64,000 nucleotides of DNA, taken from positions 2,976,001-3,040,000 of the forward strand of contig NZ_CP180208.1 of assembly GCF_047553045.1 (NCBI RefSeq). Direction: 5' to 3'. Both the position numbers and the translations under genes were made by a program. Below the pieces are notes generated by a model that made no database searches, was not told the DNA's origin, and saw only the letters and a program-made list of their open reading frames with translations. Positions 12,329-20,133 of this stretch are shown here, piece by piece (the first letter of the stretch is position 1; each line of letters opens with the position of its first letter). This DNA is from Sphingomonas_L flavalba_A (GTDB lineage Bacteria; Pseudomonadota; Alphaproteobacteria; Sphingomonadales; Sphingomonadaceae).

Positions 12329-12763
12329 ATGGGCGATAGGATCGCGAGCCGGCCCTGGCACCTGTGGCTGACCGGCCTGATGGGGGTTGCCTGGAACGGC
12401 TTCGGCGCCTTTGACTATATCATGACCGAATCCCGCAACGCCGCCTATATGGCGGCCTTTCCGCAAGATCAGCTGGTGTATTTCTACGGCTTTCCGTTGT
12501 GGGCGACCGCGGGCTGGGCACTGGGCGTTTGGGGCGGGGTGGCCGGCGCGCTGCTGCTGTTGCTGCGCAGCCACTGGGCGGTGCTCGCCTTCACCATATC
12601 GCTGTGCGGCCTGGCGATCGCGACGATTTACCAGATGGCCGCGCCGATCCCCGCCAGCCTGCGTACCGCCGAGGCCCTTGCGATGACCGGCGCGATCTGG
12701 ATCATCGCCCTGTTGCTGCTCTGGTACACCCTGCGCATGCGTGGGCGTGGGGTGTTGCGGTAA
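12329..12763 (+). CDS. Conserved membrane protein, four predicted transmembrane helices
   Basis: 144 residues from ATG 12329, preceded by GGGGAGA. Four hydrophobic segments are visible: around WLTGLMGVAWNGFGAFDYI, WATAGWALGVWGGVAGALLLLL, VLAFTISLCGLAIATIYQM and AMTGAIWIIALLLLWYTL. The protein ends in a basic RMRGRGVLR tail. I recognise the general type as a small sphingomonad membrane protein, but no motif gives a function. It converges with thiC, from which it is separated by a perfect hairpin. The 225 nt upstream hold no other gene that I can support. Confidence 0.6.
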   Translation: MGDRIASRPWHLWLTGLMGVAWNGFGAFDYIMTESRNAAYMAAFPQDQLVYFYGFPLWATAGWALGVWGGVAGALLLLLRSHWAVLAFTISLCGLAIATIYQMAAPIPASLRTAEALAMTGAIWIIALLLLWYTLRMRGRGVLR

Positions 12764-12779
12764 GCCCCGTCTGACATCT

Positions 12780-12821
12780 CCGTCATCGCGCGGCGCCTTT
12801 TCGGGCGGGGCGCGATGACGG
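12780..12821. terminator. Bidirectional hairpin between convergent genes
   Basis: Perfect 12-bp inverted repeat, CCGTCATCGCGC at 12780-12791 and GCGCGATGACGG at 12810-12821, with an 18-nt GC-rich loop. It lies between the stop of the membrane protein (12763) and the stop of thiC (12835). It probably serves both transcripts. It also resembles the short 'cgtcat..gcg' dispersed repeats seen elsewhere in the window. Confidence 0.5.
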
Positions 12822-12834
12822 AATCCGTGGCCGC

Positions 12835-14694
12835 TCAGTCGTGCTCCCGCCCGCCGGCGCCCATATACAGTTCCGAGCCGGTTTCGCGGAACTTCTCGCT
12901 CATCTGCTTCATCCCGGCTTCCGCGTCTTCGGCGGCGAGGAAGCCGGTGCTGTCCTGATTCTGCTTCGCGGCGAACTCCCGGACTTCCTGGGTGATCTTC
13001 ATCGAACAGAATTTAGGGCCGCACATCGAACAGAAATGCGCGGTCTTGGCGCCTTCGGCCGGCAGGGTCTGGTCGTGATACTGCTCCGCCGTGTCGGGAT
13101 CGAGCGACAGGTTGAACTGGTCGCGCCAGCGGAATTCGAAGCGGGCGCGGCTGAGCGCGTCGTCGCGCAGCTTGGCCGCCGGGTGGCCCTTGGCCAGATC
13201 GGCGGCGTGGGCGGCAAGCTTGTAGGTGACGACGCCGACCTTCACGTCGTCGCGGTCGGGCAGGCCGAGATGTTCCTTCGGCGTCACGTAACAGAGCATC
13301 GCGGTGCCGAACCAGCCGATCATCGCCGCGCCGATCGCCGAGGTGATGTGGTCATAACCCGGCGCGATGTCGGTGGTCAGCGGCCCGAGCGTGTAGAACG
13401 GCGCCTCGCCGCACGCCTCCAGCTGCTTGTCCATATTGGCCTTGATCTTGTGCATCGGCACATGGCCTGGCCCCTCGATCATCACCTGGACGTCATGACG
13501 CCAGGCGATCTGGGTCAGCTCGCCCAGCGTCGCCAGTTCGGCGAACTGCGCCTCGTCATTGGCATCGGCGATCGATCCGGGGCGCAGGCCGTCGCCCAGG
13601 CTGAAGGCAATGTCATAGGCCTGCATGATCTCGCAGATGTCCTCGAACCGGGTGTAGAGGAAGCTCTCCTTGTGGTGGGCGAGGCACCATTTCGCCATGA
13701 TCGAGCCGCCGCGGCTGACGATGCCGGTCACCCGCTTCGCGGTCATCGGCACGAACGGCAGGCGCACGCCGGCATGGATGGTGAAATAGTCGACGCCCTG
13801 TTCCGCCTGCTCGATCAGCGTGTCGCGGAAGATGTCCCAGGTCAGGTCCTCGGCAATGCCGCCGACCTTTTCCAGCGCCTGATAGATCGGCACCGTGCCG
13901 ATCGGCACCGGCGAATTGCGGACGATCCATTCGCGGGTGTCGTGGATGTTGCGGCCGGTCGACAGGTCCATCACCGTGTCGGCGCCCCAGCGGATCGACC
14001 AGACCAGTTTGTCGACCTCGCTCGCCACGTCCGACGCGACCGCGCTGTTGCCGATATTGGCGTTGATCTTGACCAGGAAGTTGCGGCCGATCGCCATCGG
14101 CTCGGTTTCCGGGTGGTTGACGTTGGCGGGGATGATCGCGCGGCCGCGCGCCACTTCGTCCCGCACAAATTCGGGCGTCACGTAATCGGGGATGGCGGCG
14201 CCGAAATCCTGCCCGTCGCGGATCTGGTTGGCGATTTGTTCACGCCCCAGATTTTCGCGGATCGCGACATATTCCATTTCCGGCGTGATGATGCCCTGCC
14301 GCGCGTAATGCATCTGGGTGACGTTGCCGCCCGGTTTGGCGCGAAGCGGCCGGCGGCCGGTCGCCGGGAATTGCGGCACCCCGCCGGACCGGTCCGGGCC
14401 AAGCTGGCCGTTGTCCTCCGGCCGGATTTCCCGCCCGCTATAGCGCTCGACGTCGCCGCGCGCCTCGATCCAGGCGCGGCGCCGTTCGGGCAGGCCGGCC
14501 ATGATGTCGATCACCGCGTCCGGGTCGGTATAAGGGCCACTGGTGTCGTAGACGTTCAGCGGCGGTTCGCCGGATGACGGCTCCAGCGCGATCTCGCGCA
14601 TCGCCACGCCCAGCGGGCCGACATGCACCTTGCGGCTGCCGCGAATGGCGCCGGTCGTCACCTTCAGTTCGGTACGCGCGGGAATGTCGGCCAT
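12835..14694 (-). CDS. thiC: Phosphomethylpyrimidine synthase ThiC
   Basis: 619 residues. ThiC is the radical SAM enzyme that converts aminoimidazole ribotide to HMP phosphate in thiamine synthesis. The C-terminal iron-sulphur motif CSMCGPKFC (CxxCxxxxC) is intact. The N-terminal domain with PLNVYDTSGPYTDPD and the core MHYARQGIITPEMEYVAIREN and EGPGHVPMHKI are conserved. I take ATG 14694 because GGAGAG is 5 nt away; GTG 14700 is a close alternative. Expression is almost certainly set by the TPP riboswitch just upstream. No other thi gene lies nearby, so thiC is a one-gene riboswitch unit here. Confidence 0.97.
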   Translation of the reverse strand: MADIPARTELKVTTGAIRGSRKVHVGPLGVAMREIALEPSSGEPPLNVYDTSGPYTDPDAVIDIMAGLPERRRAWIEARGDVERYSGREIRPEDNGQLGPDRSGGVPQFPATGRRPLRAKPGGNVTQMHYARQGIITPEMEYVAIRENLGREQIANQIRDGQDFGAAIPDYVTPEFVRDEVARGRAIIPANVNHPETEPMAIGRNFLVKINANIGNSAVASDVASEVDKLVWSIRWGADTVMDLSTGRNIHDTREWIVRNSPVPIGTVPIYQALEKVGGIAEDLTWDIFRDTLIEQAEQGVDYFTIHAGVRLPFVPMTAKRVTGIVSRGGSIMAKWCLAHHKESFLYTRFEDICEIMQAYDIAFSLGDGLRPGSIADANDEAQFAELATLGELTQIAWRHDVQVMIEGPGHVPMHKIKANMDKQLEACGEAPFYTLGPLTTDIAPGYDHITSAIGAAMIGWFGTAMLCYVTPKEHLGLPDRDDVKVGVVTYKLAAHAADLAKGHPAAKLRDDALSRARFEFRWRDQFNLSLDPDTAEQYHDQTLPAEGAKTAHFCSMCGPKFCSMKITQEVREFAAKQNQDSTGFLAAEDAEAGMKQMSEKFRETGSELYMGAGGREHD

Positions 14695-14745
14695 CTTCAC
14701 TCTCCATCAGGGCGGAGAGCGGACGCGGTTTTCCGGTGAAAAGCC

Positions 14746-14840
14746 GCTCCCTCCCTCCGCCGGTATCAACCGGATCAGGTTCAGCGGGTCGCGGCCGTGA
14801 CAGCCGCCTCTCAGCCGCTCGCGCGGCCCCCCGGGGACAA
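14746..14840 (-). promoter_or_regulatory. TPP riboswitch (THI element) upstream of thiC
   Basis: Read on the minus strand, the THI-box landmarks appear in order. CGGCTGAGAGG (the pyrimidine-sensing CUGAGA) comes first, then GACCCGCTGAACCTGATCC, then GGTTGATACCGGCGGAGGGA (the pyrophosphate-sensing helix). The GC-rich P1 strands flank them. The 3' end lies about 50 nt before the thiC start. The intervening sequence ends in the ribosome site GGAGAG, so translational control is plausible. No Rho-independent terminator hairpin was obvious in the expression platform. Confidence 0.93.
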
Positions 14841-14878
14841 GCCGCGATCCTAAGCCATCGCGCCGGATAAGGGAAGCG

Positions 14879-15733
14879 TCAGAAGGTGTAGCCGACGCCG
14901 ACCGCGCCGACCCATTGGTTCGCGTCTCCGGCGACGGAAACCAGCGGCGATCGCTTGAAATCGCCGAGCAGCCGCGCATAGCCGCCGAGCGCGAACAGGC
15001 TCCATCCGCGCCGGAGGTCGCCGGACAGCGACTGGCCGATCAACAGTTTGGCATTAATGTCCTTCACCCCGCCGCCGGGCGTATAGGCCGGCAGGCCGCT
15101 CGCCGCCGCCCCGGCCGGGGTCACGCCGAAATAGTAGCGGGCATAGTCGCCGCCGACGATATTCGCCGCCGCCGCCAGCCCGACATAGGTCGTGCGGCTG
15201 AGCGGCGTGCCGTAGCTGAGTGTCGGCGAGACGACGAAGCTGCCATGCGCGCCGGCGACGTCATGCTGCCATGATACCGAAAGCGACAGCGTATCGTAGG
15301 CGCTGGTGACGACTCCGGTCTTGCCGATGCCGGCATAGCCGCCCAGTTCGACCGCGACCGACCGCTTGCCGAGCGCCGATACCCGCGCATCGCCAAGCTT
15401 GCGGGTCGTGCGGTTCAGGTTGACCCCGGCGACCGGCCCGAACTGGATGTCGAGCGCACCGGCCGGTTCGCGGACCAGATCGACATACAGGGTGGTGCCG
15501 ACGGTCGAGAAGGCGAAGCCGGACAGCTTGCCGCGAACCACCCCGCCCGGCACGAAGCGGGTCGAATCGGCGCCGTCGTAGCGCGGCACCAATGCCCCGC
15601 CGATGCCGACCGTCACCGTGTCGCGATCCGGGTCGAACCCGTCATCCGCCTGCGCCATCGCCGGCGCCCCGCCGCTCAGCAGCCACAGCACCAGCCCCGT
15701 TGCGACCCCGCCGCGCGCGCCCGTCATCCTCAC
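14879..15733 (-). CDS. MipA/OmpV family outer-membrane protein
   Basis: 284 residues with a signal peptide (about 1-27, ending APAMAQ), then an aromatic and glycine-rich beta-barrel pattern that ends in the outer-membrane terminal phenylalanine (VGAVGVGYTF). VGIGGALVPRYDGADSTRFVPG near the N-terminus is the MipA/OmpV signature. The start is GTG 15733, with AAAGGA at ideal spacing; ATG 15727 is possible. MipA scaffolds murein synthases in E. coli, while other members are porin-like, so the role here is open. It lies 38 nt upstream of the TPP riboswitch on the same strand, but thiC has its own control element. Confidence 0.85.
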   Translation of the reverse strand: MRMTGARGGVATGLVLWLLSGGAPAMAQADDGFDPDRDTVTVGIGGALVPRYDGADSTRFVPGGVVRGKLSGFAFSTVGTTLYVDLVREPAGALDIQFGPVAGVNLNRTTRKLGDARVSALGKRSVAVELGGYAGIGKTGVVTSAYDTLSLSVSWQHDVAGAHGSFVVSPTLSYGTPLSRTTYVGLAAAANIVGGDYARYYFGVTPAGAAASGLPAYTPGGGVKDINAKLLIGQSLSGDLRRGWSLFALGGYARLLGDFKRSPLVSVAGDANQWVGAVGVGYTF

Positions 15734-15816
15734 GCATGATCCTTTTCAGGTTTGTCGCGACGCCAACGTCCTGAACCCGGGGAAAGTTGCGCCGCGCTAC
15801 GCCACGCCCAAGCCTT

Positions 15817-15900
15817 TCATTGCGAGTCGGGCAGGGGCACGGCAATCCTCACGGCTATGTCACCATTGGTGAAGAGATCGCTTCGCTACGCTCGCAATGA
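15817..15900. repeat. Dispersed inverted-repeat (REP-like) element
   Basis: Exact 10-bp inverted repeat, TCATTGCGAG (15817-15826) and CTCGCAATGA (15891-15900), enclosing 64 nt that include GATCGCTTCGCTACG. It lies in the mipA-parB intergenic space, 24 nt after the end of parB. The sequence type resembles dispersed palindromes often found between genes of sphingomonads. Only one copy is in this window, so its repeat status is inferred from general knowledge. Confidence 0.4.
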
Positions 15901-15923
15901 CGGAAAAGCCGGGCGCCGAACCG

Positions 15924-16835
15924 CTAGATCCGCTCGCCGGTCAGCCGCTGGCAGATCAGGTCGAGCTGGTCGAGCGTAGCATAGGCAATGCTGACCGTGC
16001 CGCTGGCGCCGCTATGGGCGATCTTCACCTTCAGGCCCAATATGTCGGCAAGCTGCCGTTCCAACGCGGCGACATCGGCATTGCCTTCGCCGGACACGCG
16101 CTGGGCCTTCGTGCCATCGCCCCCCTTCGCCACACGGGCCAGGCGCTCGGTTTCGCGCACCGACAGGCCACGGGCGATCACCTCGGCGGCCAGCTTCTCC
16201 GGGTCGGCGGCGGTGACCAGCGCACGGGCGTGGCCCATATTCAGCCCACCATTGGCGACCATCGTCTGCACCGCCGGCGGCAGGTCGAGCAGCCGCATCA
16301 TATTGGCGACGTGACTGCGCGACTTGTGGACCAGCCGGCCCAGCGCCTCCTGACTGTGACCGAACCGGTCGATCAGCTTGCGATAGGCGATCGCTTCCTC
16401 GATCGCATTCAGGTCCTCGCGCTGGATATTCTCGACCAGCGCGATCTCCAGCGTCTCCGCCTCGTCAAAATCCCTAACGATTACAGGAACTTCGTGTAAC
16501 TGCGCCCGCTGTGCCGCCCGCCAGCGCCGCTCACCGGCAACGATCTGGTAGCCGCCGGCCAGCGGTCGGACGACGATCGGCTGAATCAGCCCACGCGCCG
16601 CGATCGACCGGGCGAGCTCATCCAGAGCATCCTCGTCGAAATGGCGGCGCGGCTGTTCCGGGTGCGGGGCCAGCGCCGCGACCGCGACAAGCTGAACACC
16701 GGGCGACCGCCCTTCCGCCGCCGGCGCGACAGGCTCCTCGCGCGCGGTTTCACCGAGCAGCGAGGACAGGCCGCGCCCCAGCCCGCTCGGCCGGCGCTTG
16801 CCCGACAGGAACGGATTGCCCGCCGCGTCGCTCAT
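15924..16835 (-). CDS. parB: Chromosome partitioning protein ParB
   Basis: 303 residues. The N-terminal LGRGLSSLLG (19-28) is the ParA-interaction motif. The CTP-binding/clamp region carries GERRWR (101-106) and ENIQREDLN (135-143). The helix-turn-helix that reads parS covers about 158-182 (GHSQEALGRLVHKSRSHVANMMRLL). The C-terminal 45 residues form the dimerisation zipper. ParB loads at parS sites as a CTP-gated clamp and positions the origin region. Three parS sites lie within 5 kb upstream. The start overlaps the parA stop by 4 nt (ATGA), so it is the last gene of a mnmE-mnmG-rsmG-parA-parB run. Confidence 0.96.
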   Translation of the reverse strand: MSDAAGNPFLSGKRRPSGLGRGLSSLLGETAREEPVAPAAEGRSPGVQLVAVAALAPHPEQPRRHFDEDALDELARSIAARGLIQPIVVRPLAGGYQIVAGERRWRAAQRAQLHEVPVIVRDFDEAETLEIALVENIQREDLNAIEEAIAYRKLIDRFGHSQEALGRLVHKSRSHVANMMRLLDLPPAVQTMVANGGLNMGHARALVTAADPEKLAAEVIARGLSVRETERLARVAKGGDGTKAQRVSGEGNADVAALERQLADILGLKVKIAHSGASGTVSIAYATLDQLDLICQRLTGERI

Positions 16836-17617
16836 GCCGCCTGCGCAATCCGCGGCAGCCGGCCGATCACTTCTCGCGCCAGCGCGATATAGGCTTCCGA
16901 GCCGGGGCAACGATGATCGTAGATCAGCGCCGGCACGCCATAGCTTGGCGCTTCGGACAAGCGGACATTGCGGGGAATGACAGTACGGAACACGACTTCG
17001 CCGAGCACGGCCCGCACATCCTGCGCCACCTGCTCGGTCAGGTTGTTGCGCCGGTCGTACATGGTCAGCACGACGCCTAGCATTTTCAACCCAGGGTTGA
17101 AGCGCGACCGGATGCGATCGATAGTCTGGAGCAATTGGCTCAACCCCTCCAGCGCGAAAAACTCGCATTGCAGCGGCACCAGCAGCGAATCCGCCGCGAC
17201 CATCGCGTTGACGGTCAGCAGGCCCAGCGACGGCGGGCAATCGATCAGGCAGATGTCCCAGCGCCCGGCCGGCGCCTCAGCCAGCGCCTTGGCCAGCCGG
17301 TGCGTGCGGTCGGCCAGCTCGATCATCTCGATCTCGGCACCAGACAGGTCGACCGTCGCTGCAATCAGGTCGAGGCGCGGCACCTTGGTCGCCAGCGCCG
17401 CGTCGACGATCGACGCGGCGCCGGTCACCACAACTTCATAGCTGGTCCGCACCCGCTCGGCGTGGGGAATGCCGAAGCCGGTGGAGCAGTTCCCCTGCGG
17501 ATCGAGGTCGATCAGCAACACACGCGATCCGGTGGCAGCGAGCGCGGTCGCGAGATTGATCGCGGATGTCGTCTTGCCGACACCGCCCTTCTGGTTGGCC
17601 ACCGCTACGCAGATCAT
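16832..17617 (-). CDS. parA: Chromosome partitioning ATPase ParA
   Basis: 261 residues, without the N-terminal DNA-binding extension of plasmid ParA proteins. The deviant Walker A is KGGVGKTT (10-17). Walker A' lies at VLLIDLDPQGNCSTGFG and Walker B at ICLIDCPPSLGLLT. The ATP-bound dimer binds DNA non-specifically and drives ParB-parS movement. The long open frame upstream is ignored because GGAGGAAA lies just before ATG 17617 and MICVAVANQ is the family start. The start overlaps the end of rsmG by 4 nt. Confidence 0.97.
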   Translation of the reverse strand: MICVAVANQKGGVGKTTSAINLATALAATGSRVLLIDLDPQGNCSTGFGIPHAERVRTSYEVVVTGAASIVDAALATKVPRLDLIAATVDLSGAEIEMIELADRTHRLAKALAEAPAGRWDICLIDCPPSLGLLTVNAMVAADSLLVPLQCEFFALEGLSQLLQTIDRIRSRFNPGLKMLGVVLTMYDRRNNLTEQVAQDVRAVLGEVVFRTVIPRNVRLSEAPSYGVPALIYDHRCPGSEAYIALAREVIGRLPRIAQAA

Positions 17618-18246
17618 CGCGTTTTCCTCCGCCGGACGGCCCGCGCCACGACGATCGCGGCATCGCGATCGGTGGCGCTTCGTTCCACGTGGAACGCACC
17701 TTGCCACGTTCGTCGCGCGCTTTCCAGTTCGTCGGCCGCCCCCCGGCCCTTCGGCAACACATAAATGGTATTCGGGCCGGAAAAGCGCTGGCAAACGCCG
17801 AAAATCCGATCGAGCGGCGCATAAGCGCGCGCCGTGATCGTCCGTGGCGGCGCCGGGATTGCCGCGGTCTCGATCTTTTCGGCAAAGACCACGATCCGAT
17901 CCGCCAGCCCAAGCGCGTCAGCCGCGCGCATCAGGAATTCCGCCCGCAACCGGCGCGGCTCGACCAGCCAGACAGGCGCTTCGGTAGTCAGGGCGATAAC
18001 GATACCCGGAAAGCCCGGCCCGGCACCAATGTCCAGCCAGGGACCGTTGGGATCCTCTGCCAGCCCAACCAATTGCGCCGAATCGACAATATGGCGGCCC
18101 CAGATCGTTGCCTCTGTCGAACGCGCGATCAGATTCTGTTGCTGGTTCTCTGCCAGCACCAGCGCGACAAACGCCTCGAAGCGCTCCACTGTTTCACGTG
18201 GAACAGCCCGCGCCACCAACCACGCCTTCGCTTCCTCTTCGGTCAT
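17614..18246 (-). CDS. rsmG: 16S rRNA (guanine527-N7)-methyltransferase RsmG
   Basis: 210 residues. It methylates G527 of 16S rRNA using SAM. The SAM-binding loop LDIGAGPGFPG is at 71-81 and is preceded by NLIARSTEATIWGRHIVDSAQL, the conserved GidB N-terminal region. It lies between mnmG and parA with 4-nt overlaps on both sides. An unusual feature is that the coding sequence contains two parS palindromes, at 17681-17696 (encoding FHVER) and 18190-18205 (encoding VPRET). The DNA is therefore read both as a gene and as a ParB loading site. Confidence 0.96.
   Translation of the reverse strand: MTEEEAKAWLVARAVPRETVERFEAFVALVLAENQQQNLIARSTEATIWGRHIVDSAQLVGLAEDPNGPWLDIGAGPGFPGIVIALTTEAPVWLVEPRRLRAEFLMRAADALGLADRIVVFAEKIETAAIPAPPRTITARAYAPLDRIFGVCQRFSGPNTIYVLPKGRGAADELESARRTWQGAFHVERSATDRDAAIVVARAVRRRKTR
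17681..17696. promoter_or_regulatory. parS site inside the 3' part of rsmG
   Basis: CGTTCCACGTGGAACG is a perfect 16-bp palindrome. It matches the nearly universal bacterial parS consensus TGTTNCACGTGNAACA at all positions except the outermost pair. The site is 64 nt before the parA start. ParB encoded 1 kb away is the obvious ligand. Confidence 0.9.
18190..18205. promoter_or_regulatory. parS site inside the 5' part of rsmG
   Basis: TGTTTCACGTGGAACA matches the parS consensus at every position, with only the fourth base pair asymmetric. It lies within codons 14-19 of rsmG. Distance to the first site is about 0.5 kb. Confidence 0.92.
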
Positions 18247-20075
18247 GCCGCGCGACGGGCCATGGCAAGGATCGCCGCCAGCGCCGCCGGAGTCACCCCG
18301 CGCACGCGCTGGGCGGCCGCCAATGTTTCCGGCCGCGCCCGCTCCAGCCGTTCCGCCATCTCGATCGACAGGCCGGGGATGGCGCGATAGTCGAAATCGT
18401 CGCGCAGCTTTAGGCCGTCCGCATGAGCCACCGCCGCGATCTCTGCCGCCTGCCGTTCCAGATATGGCGCGTAACGAACGTCCTCGATCAGCTCGCCCAG
18501 CGCATCACCGTCCAGCGCCGCCAACCGAGGGTCGAACGCCCGCAGCCGTGCCGGTTCCGCGCTACCCACGGCCAGCCACGCCGCAACCGATCTCGCCTCC
18601 AGTTCACTGCGCTCCGGCATGATGGTTTCTGCGTCGACAATCCGGTCGAAGGCCCCGGCCGCGTCGGCCATCGCCGCCGCGCGTGCCCCAAACCATCGCT
18701 GCCGTTCCTCGCCGACGCAGCCAAGAGCAATCGCGGCTGGCGTCAACCGGCTGGCGGCGTTGTCAGCCCGCAAGCGTAGGCGATACTCGGCGCGCGCGGT
18801 CAGCATGCGATAGGGCTCGGTAACCCCTTGCAAGGTCAGGTCATCAACCAACACCCCGATATAGCTGTCCGCCCGATCGAACCGCACCGGCGGGCGCCCC
18901 AGAGCGCGCGCCGCCGCGTTTAGCCCGGCAACCAGGCCCTGCGCCGCCGCTTCCTCATAACCGGTAGTGCCATTGATCTGGCCGGCGCAGAACAGGCCAT
19001 CCACCCCGCGCACCGCCAGGCCGCCATCAAGCGCGCGCGGATCGACATAGTCATACTCGACCGCATAACCGGGCTGGACGATCCTCGCCCGCTCCAGCCC
19101 GTCAATCGTTTCGACCATCGCCTGCTGGACGTCGGCGGGCAGCGAGCTGGATATCCCGTTCGGGTAGACCAGATGGTCGTCAAGCCCTTCCGGCTCAAGG
19201 AAAATCTGGTGCCCATCGCGATCGCCGAAGCGGTGGATCTTGTCCTCGATCGACGGGCAGTAACGCGGTCCCAGCCCCTCGATCGCGCCCGAAAACAACG
19301 GCGATCGATCGAGTGCGCCACGAATGACCGCATGGGTGCGCGCGTTGGTCCGGGTGATCGCGCATGCAAGCTGCGGCAAGCGCGGACCGCCCGGCAACGC
19401 CCCCATCGTCCAGCATTCGGCGTCCGATTCCTGCCGGCGCAAGCGGCTCCAGTCGATCGTGCGTCCATCCAGTCGTGGCGGCGTGCCGGTTTTCAGCCGG
19501 GCGAGTGGGAGGCCCAGCCCTTCGATCTGCTCGCCCAACCGGGTCGCCGCGCGCTCGCCGACCCGCCCGCCCGTACTCCGCTCCTCACCACAGAACATCC
19601 GGCCGCGCAGGAAGGTGCCGGTCGCCAGCACCACCGCCGTGGCGCTCAGCGTCGCGCCCCCGGCGAGCATCACGCCCGTCACCGCCTCCCCGACCATGGT
19701 CAGCGCCGCCGCTTCGCCCTCGACCACGGTCAGGCCGGGCTGCGCGGCGATCAGCCGATGGACGGCCTGCCGGAACAGCCGGCGGTCGGCCTGCACGCGC
19801 GGCCCGCGCACCGCCGCGCCTTTGCTGGCATTCAGCATCCGGTGGTGGATGGCGGCACTGTCAGCGGCGCGGGCAATGATGCCGTCAAACGCGTCGACCT
19901 CGCGGACAAGATGGCCCTTGCCAAGTCCGCCGATCGCCGGGTTGCACGACATGGCGCCGATCGTCGCGGCCGAAAAACTGACCAGCGCCACCCGCGCGCC
20001 AAGCCGGGCGGCGGCACACGCCGCCTCGCAGCCGGCATGACCGCCGCCAATCACGATGACATCGAAGCTGTCCAC
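18243..20075 (-). CDS. mnmG: tRNA uridine-5-carboxymethylaminomethyl(34) synthesis enzyme MnmG (GidA)
   Basis: 610 residues from GTG 20075; the open frame continues to a TTG at 20111, immediately beside a parS site. I prefer the internal GTG because the family begins a few residues before the FAD motif FDVIVIGGGHAGCEAA. The second signature, GPRYCPSIEDKIHRFGDRDGH, is present, as is the C-terminal helical domain that contacts MnmE. With MnmE it modifies the wobble uridine of several tRNAs. The gene overlaps rsmG by 4 nt; mnmE is 58 nt upstream. Confidence 0.95.
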   Translation of the reverse strand: MDSFDVIVIGGGHAGCEAACAAARLGARVALVSFSAATIGAMSCNPAIGGLGKGHLVREVDAFDGIIARAADSAAIHHRMLNASKGAAVRGPRVQADRRLFRQAVHRLIAAQPGLTVVEGEAAALTMVGEAVTGVMLAGGATLSATAVVLATGTFLRGRMFCGEERSTGGRVGERAATRLGEQIEGLGLPLARLKTGTPPRLDGRTIDWSRLRRQESDAECWTMGALPGGPRLPQLACAITRTNARTHAVIRGALDRSPLFSGAIEGLGPRYCPSIEDKIHRFGDRDGHQIFLEPEGLDDHLVYPNGISSSLPADVQQAMVETIDGLERARIVQPGYAVEYDYVDPRALDGGLAVRGVDGLFCAGQINGTTGYEEAAAQGLVAGLNAAARALGRPPVRFDRADSYIGVLVDDLTLQGVTEPYRMLTARAEYRLRLRADNAASRLTPAAIALGCVGEERQRWFGARAAAMADAAGAFDRIVDAETIMPERSELEARSVAAWLAVGSAEPARLRAFDPRLAALDGDALGELIEDVRYAPYLERQAAEIAAVAHADGLKLRDDFDYRAIPGLSIEMAERLERARPETLAAAQRVRGVTPAALAAILAMARRAA

Positions 20076-20113
20076 GGCCGCCCCGCTACACGATTCAGCC
20101 GGGTCGAGCAAAA

Positions 20114-20129
20114 TGTTCCACGTGGAACG
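20114..20129. promoter_or_regulatory. parS site in the mnmE-mnmG junction
   Basis: TGTTCCACGTGGAACG matches the parS consensus apart from the last base. It lies 38 nt upstream of the preferred mnmG start and 5 nt beyond the mnmE stop codon. This is the third parS within 2.5 kb. Its place between two genes could let bound ParB influence mnmG transcription, but nothing in the sequence shows that directly. Confidence 0.9.
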
Positions 20130-20133
20130 GGGG

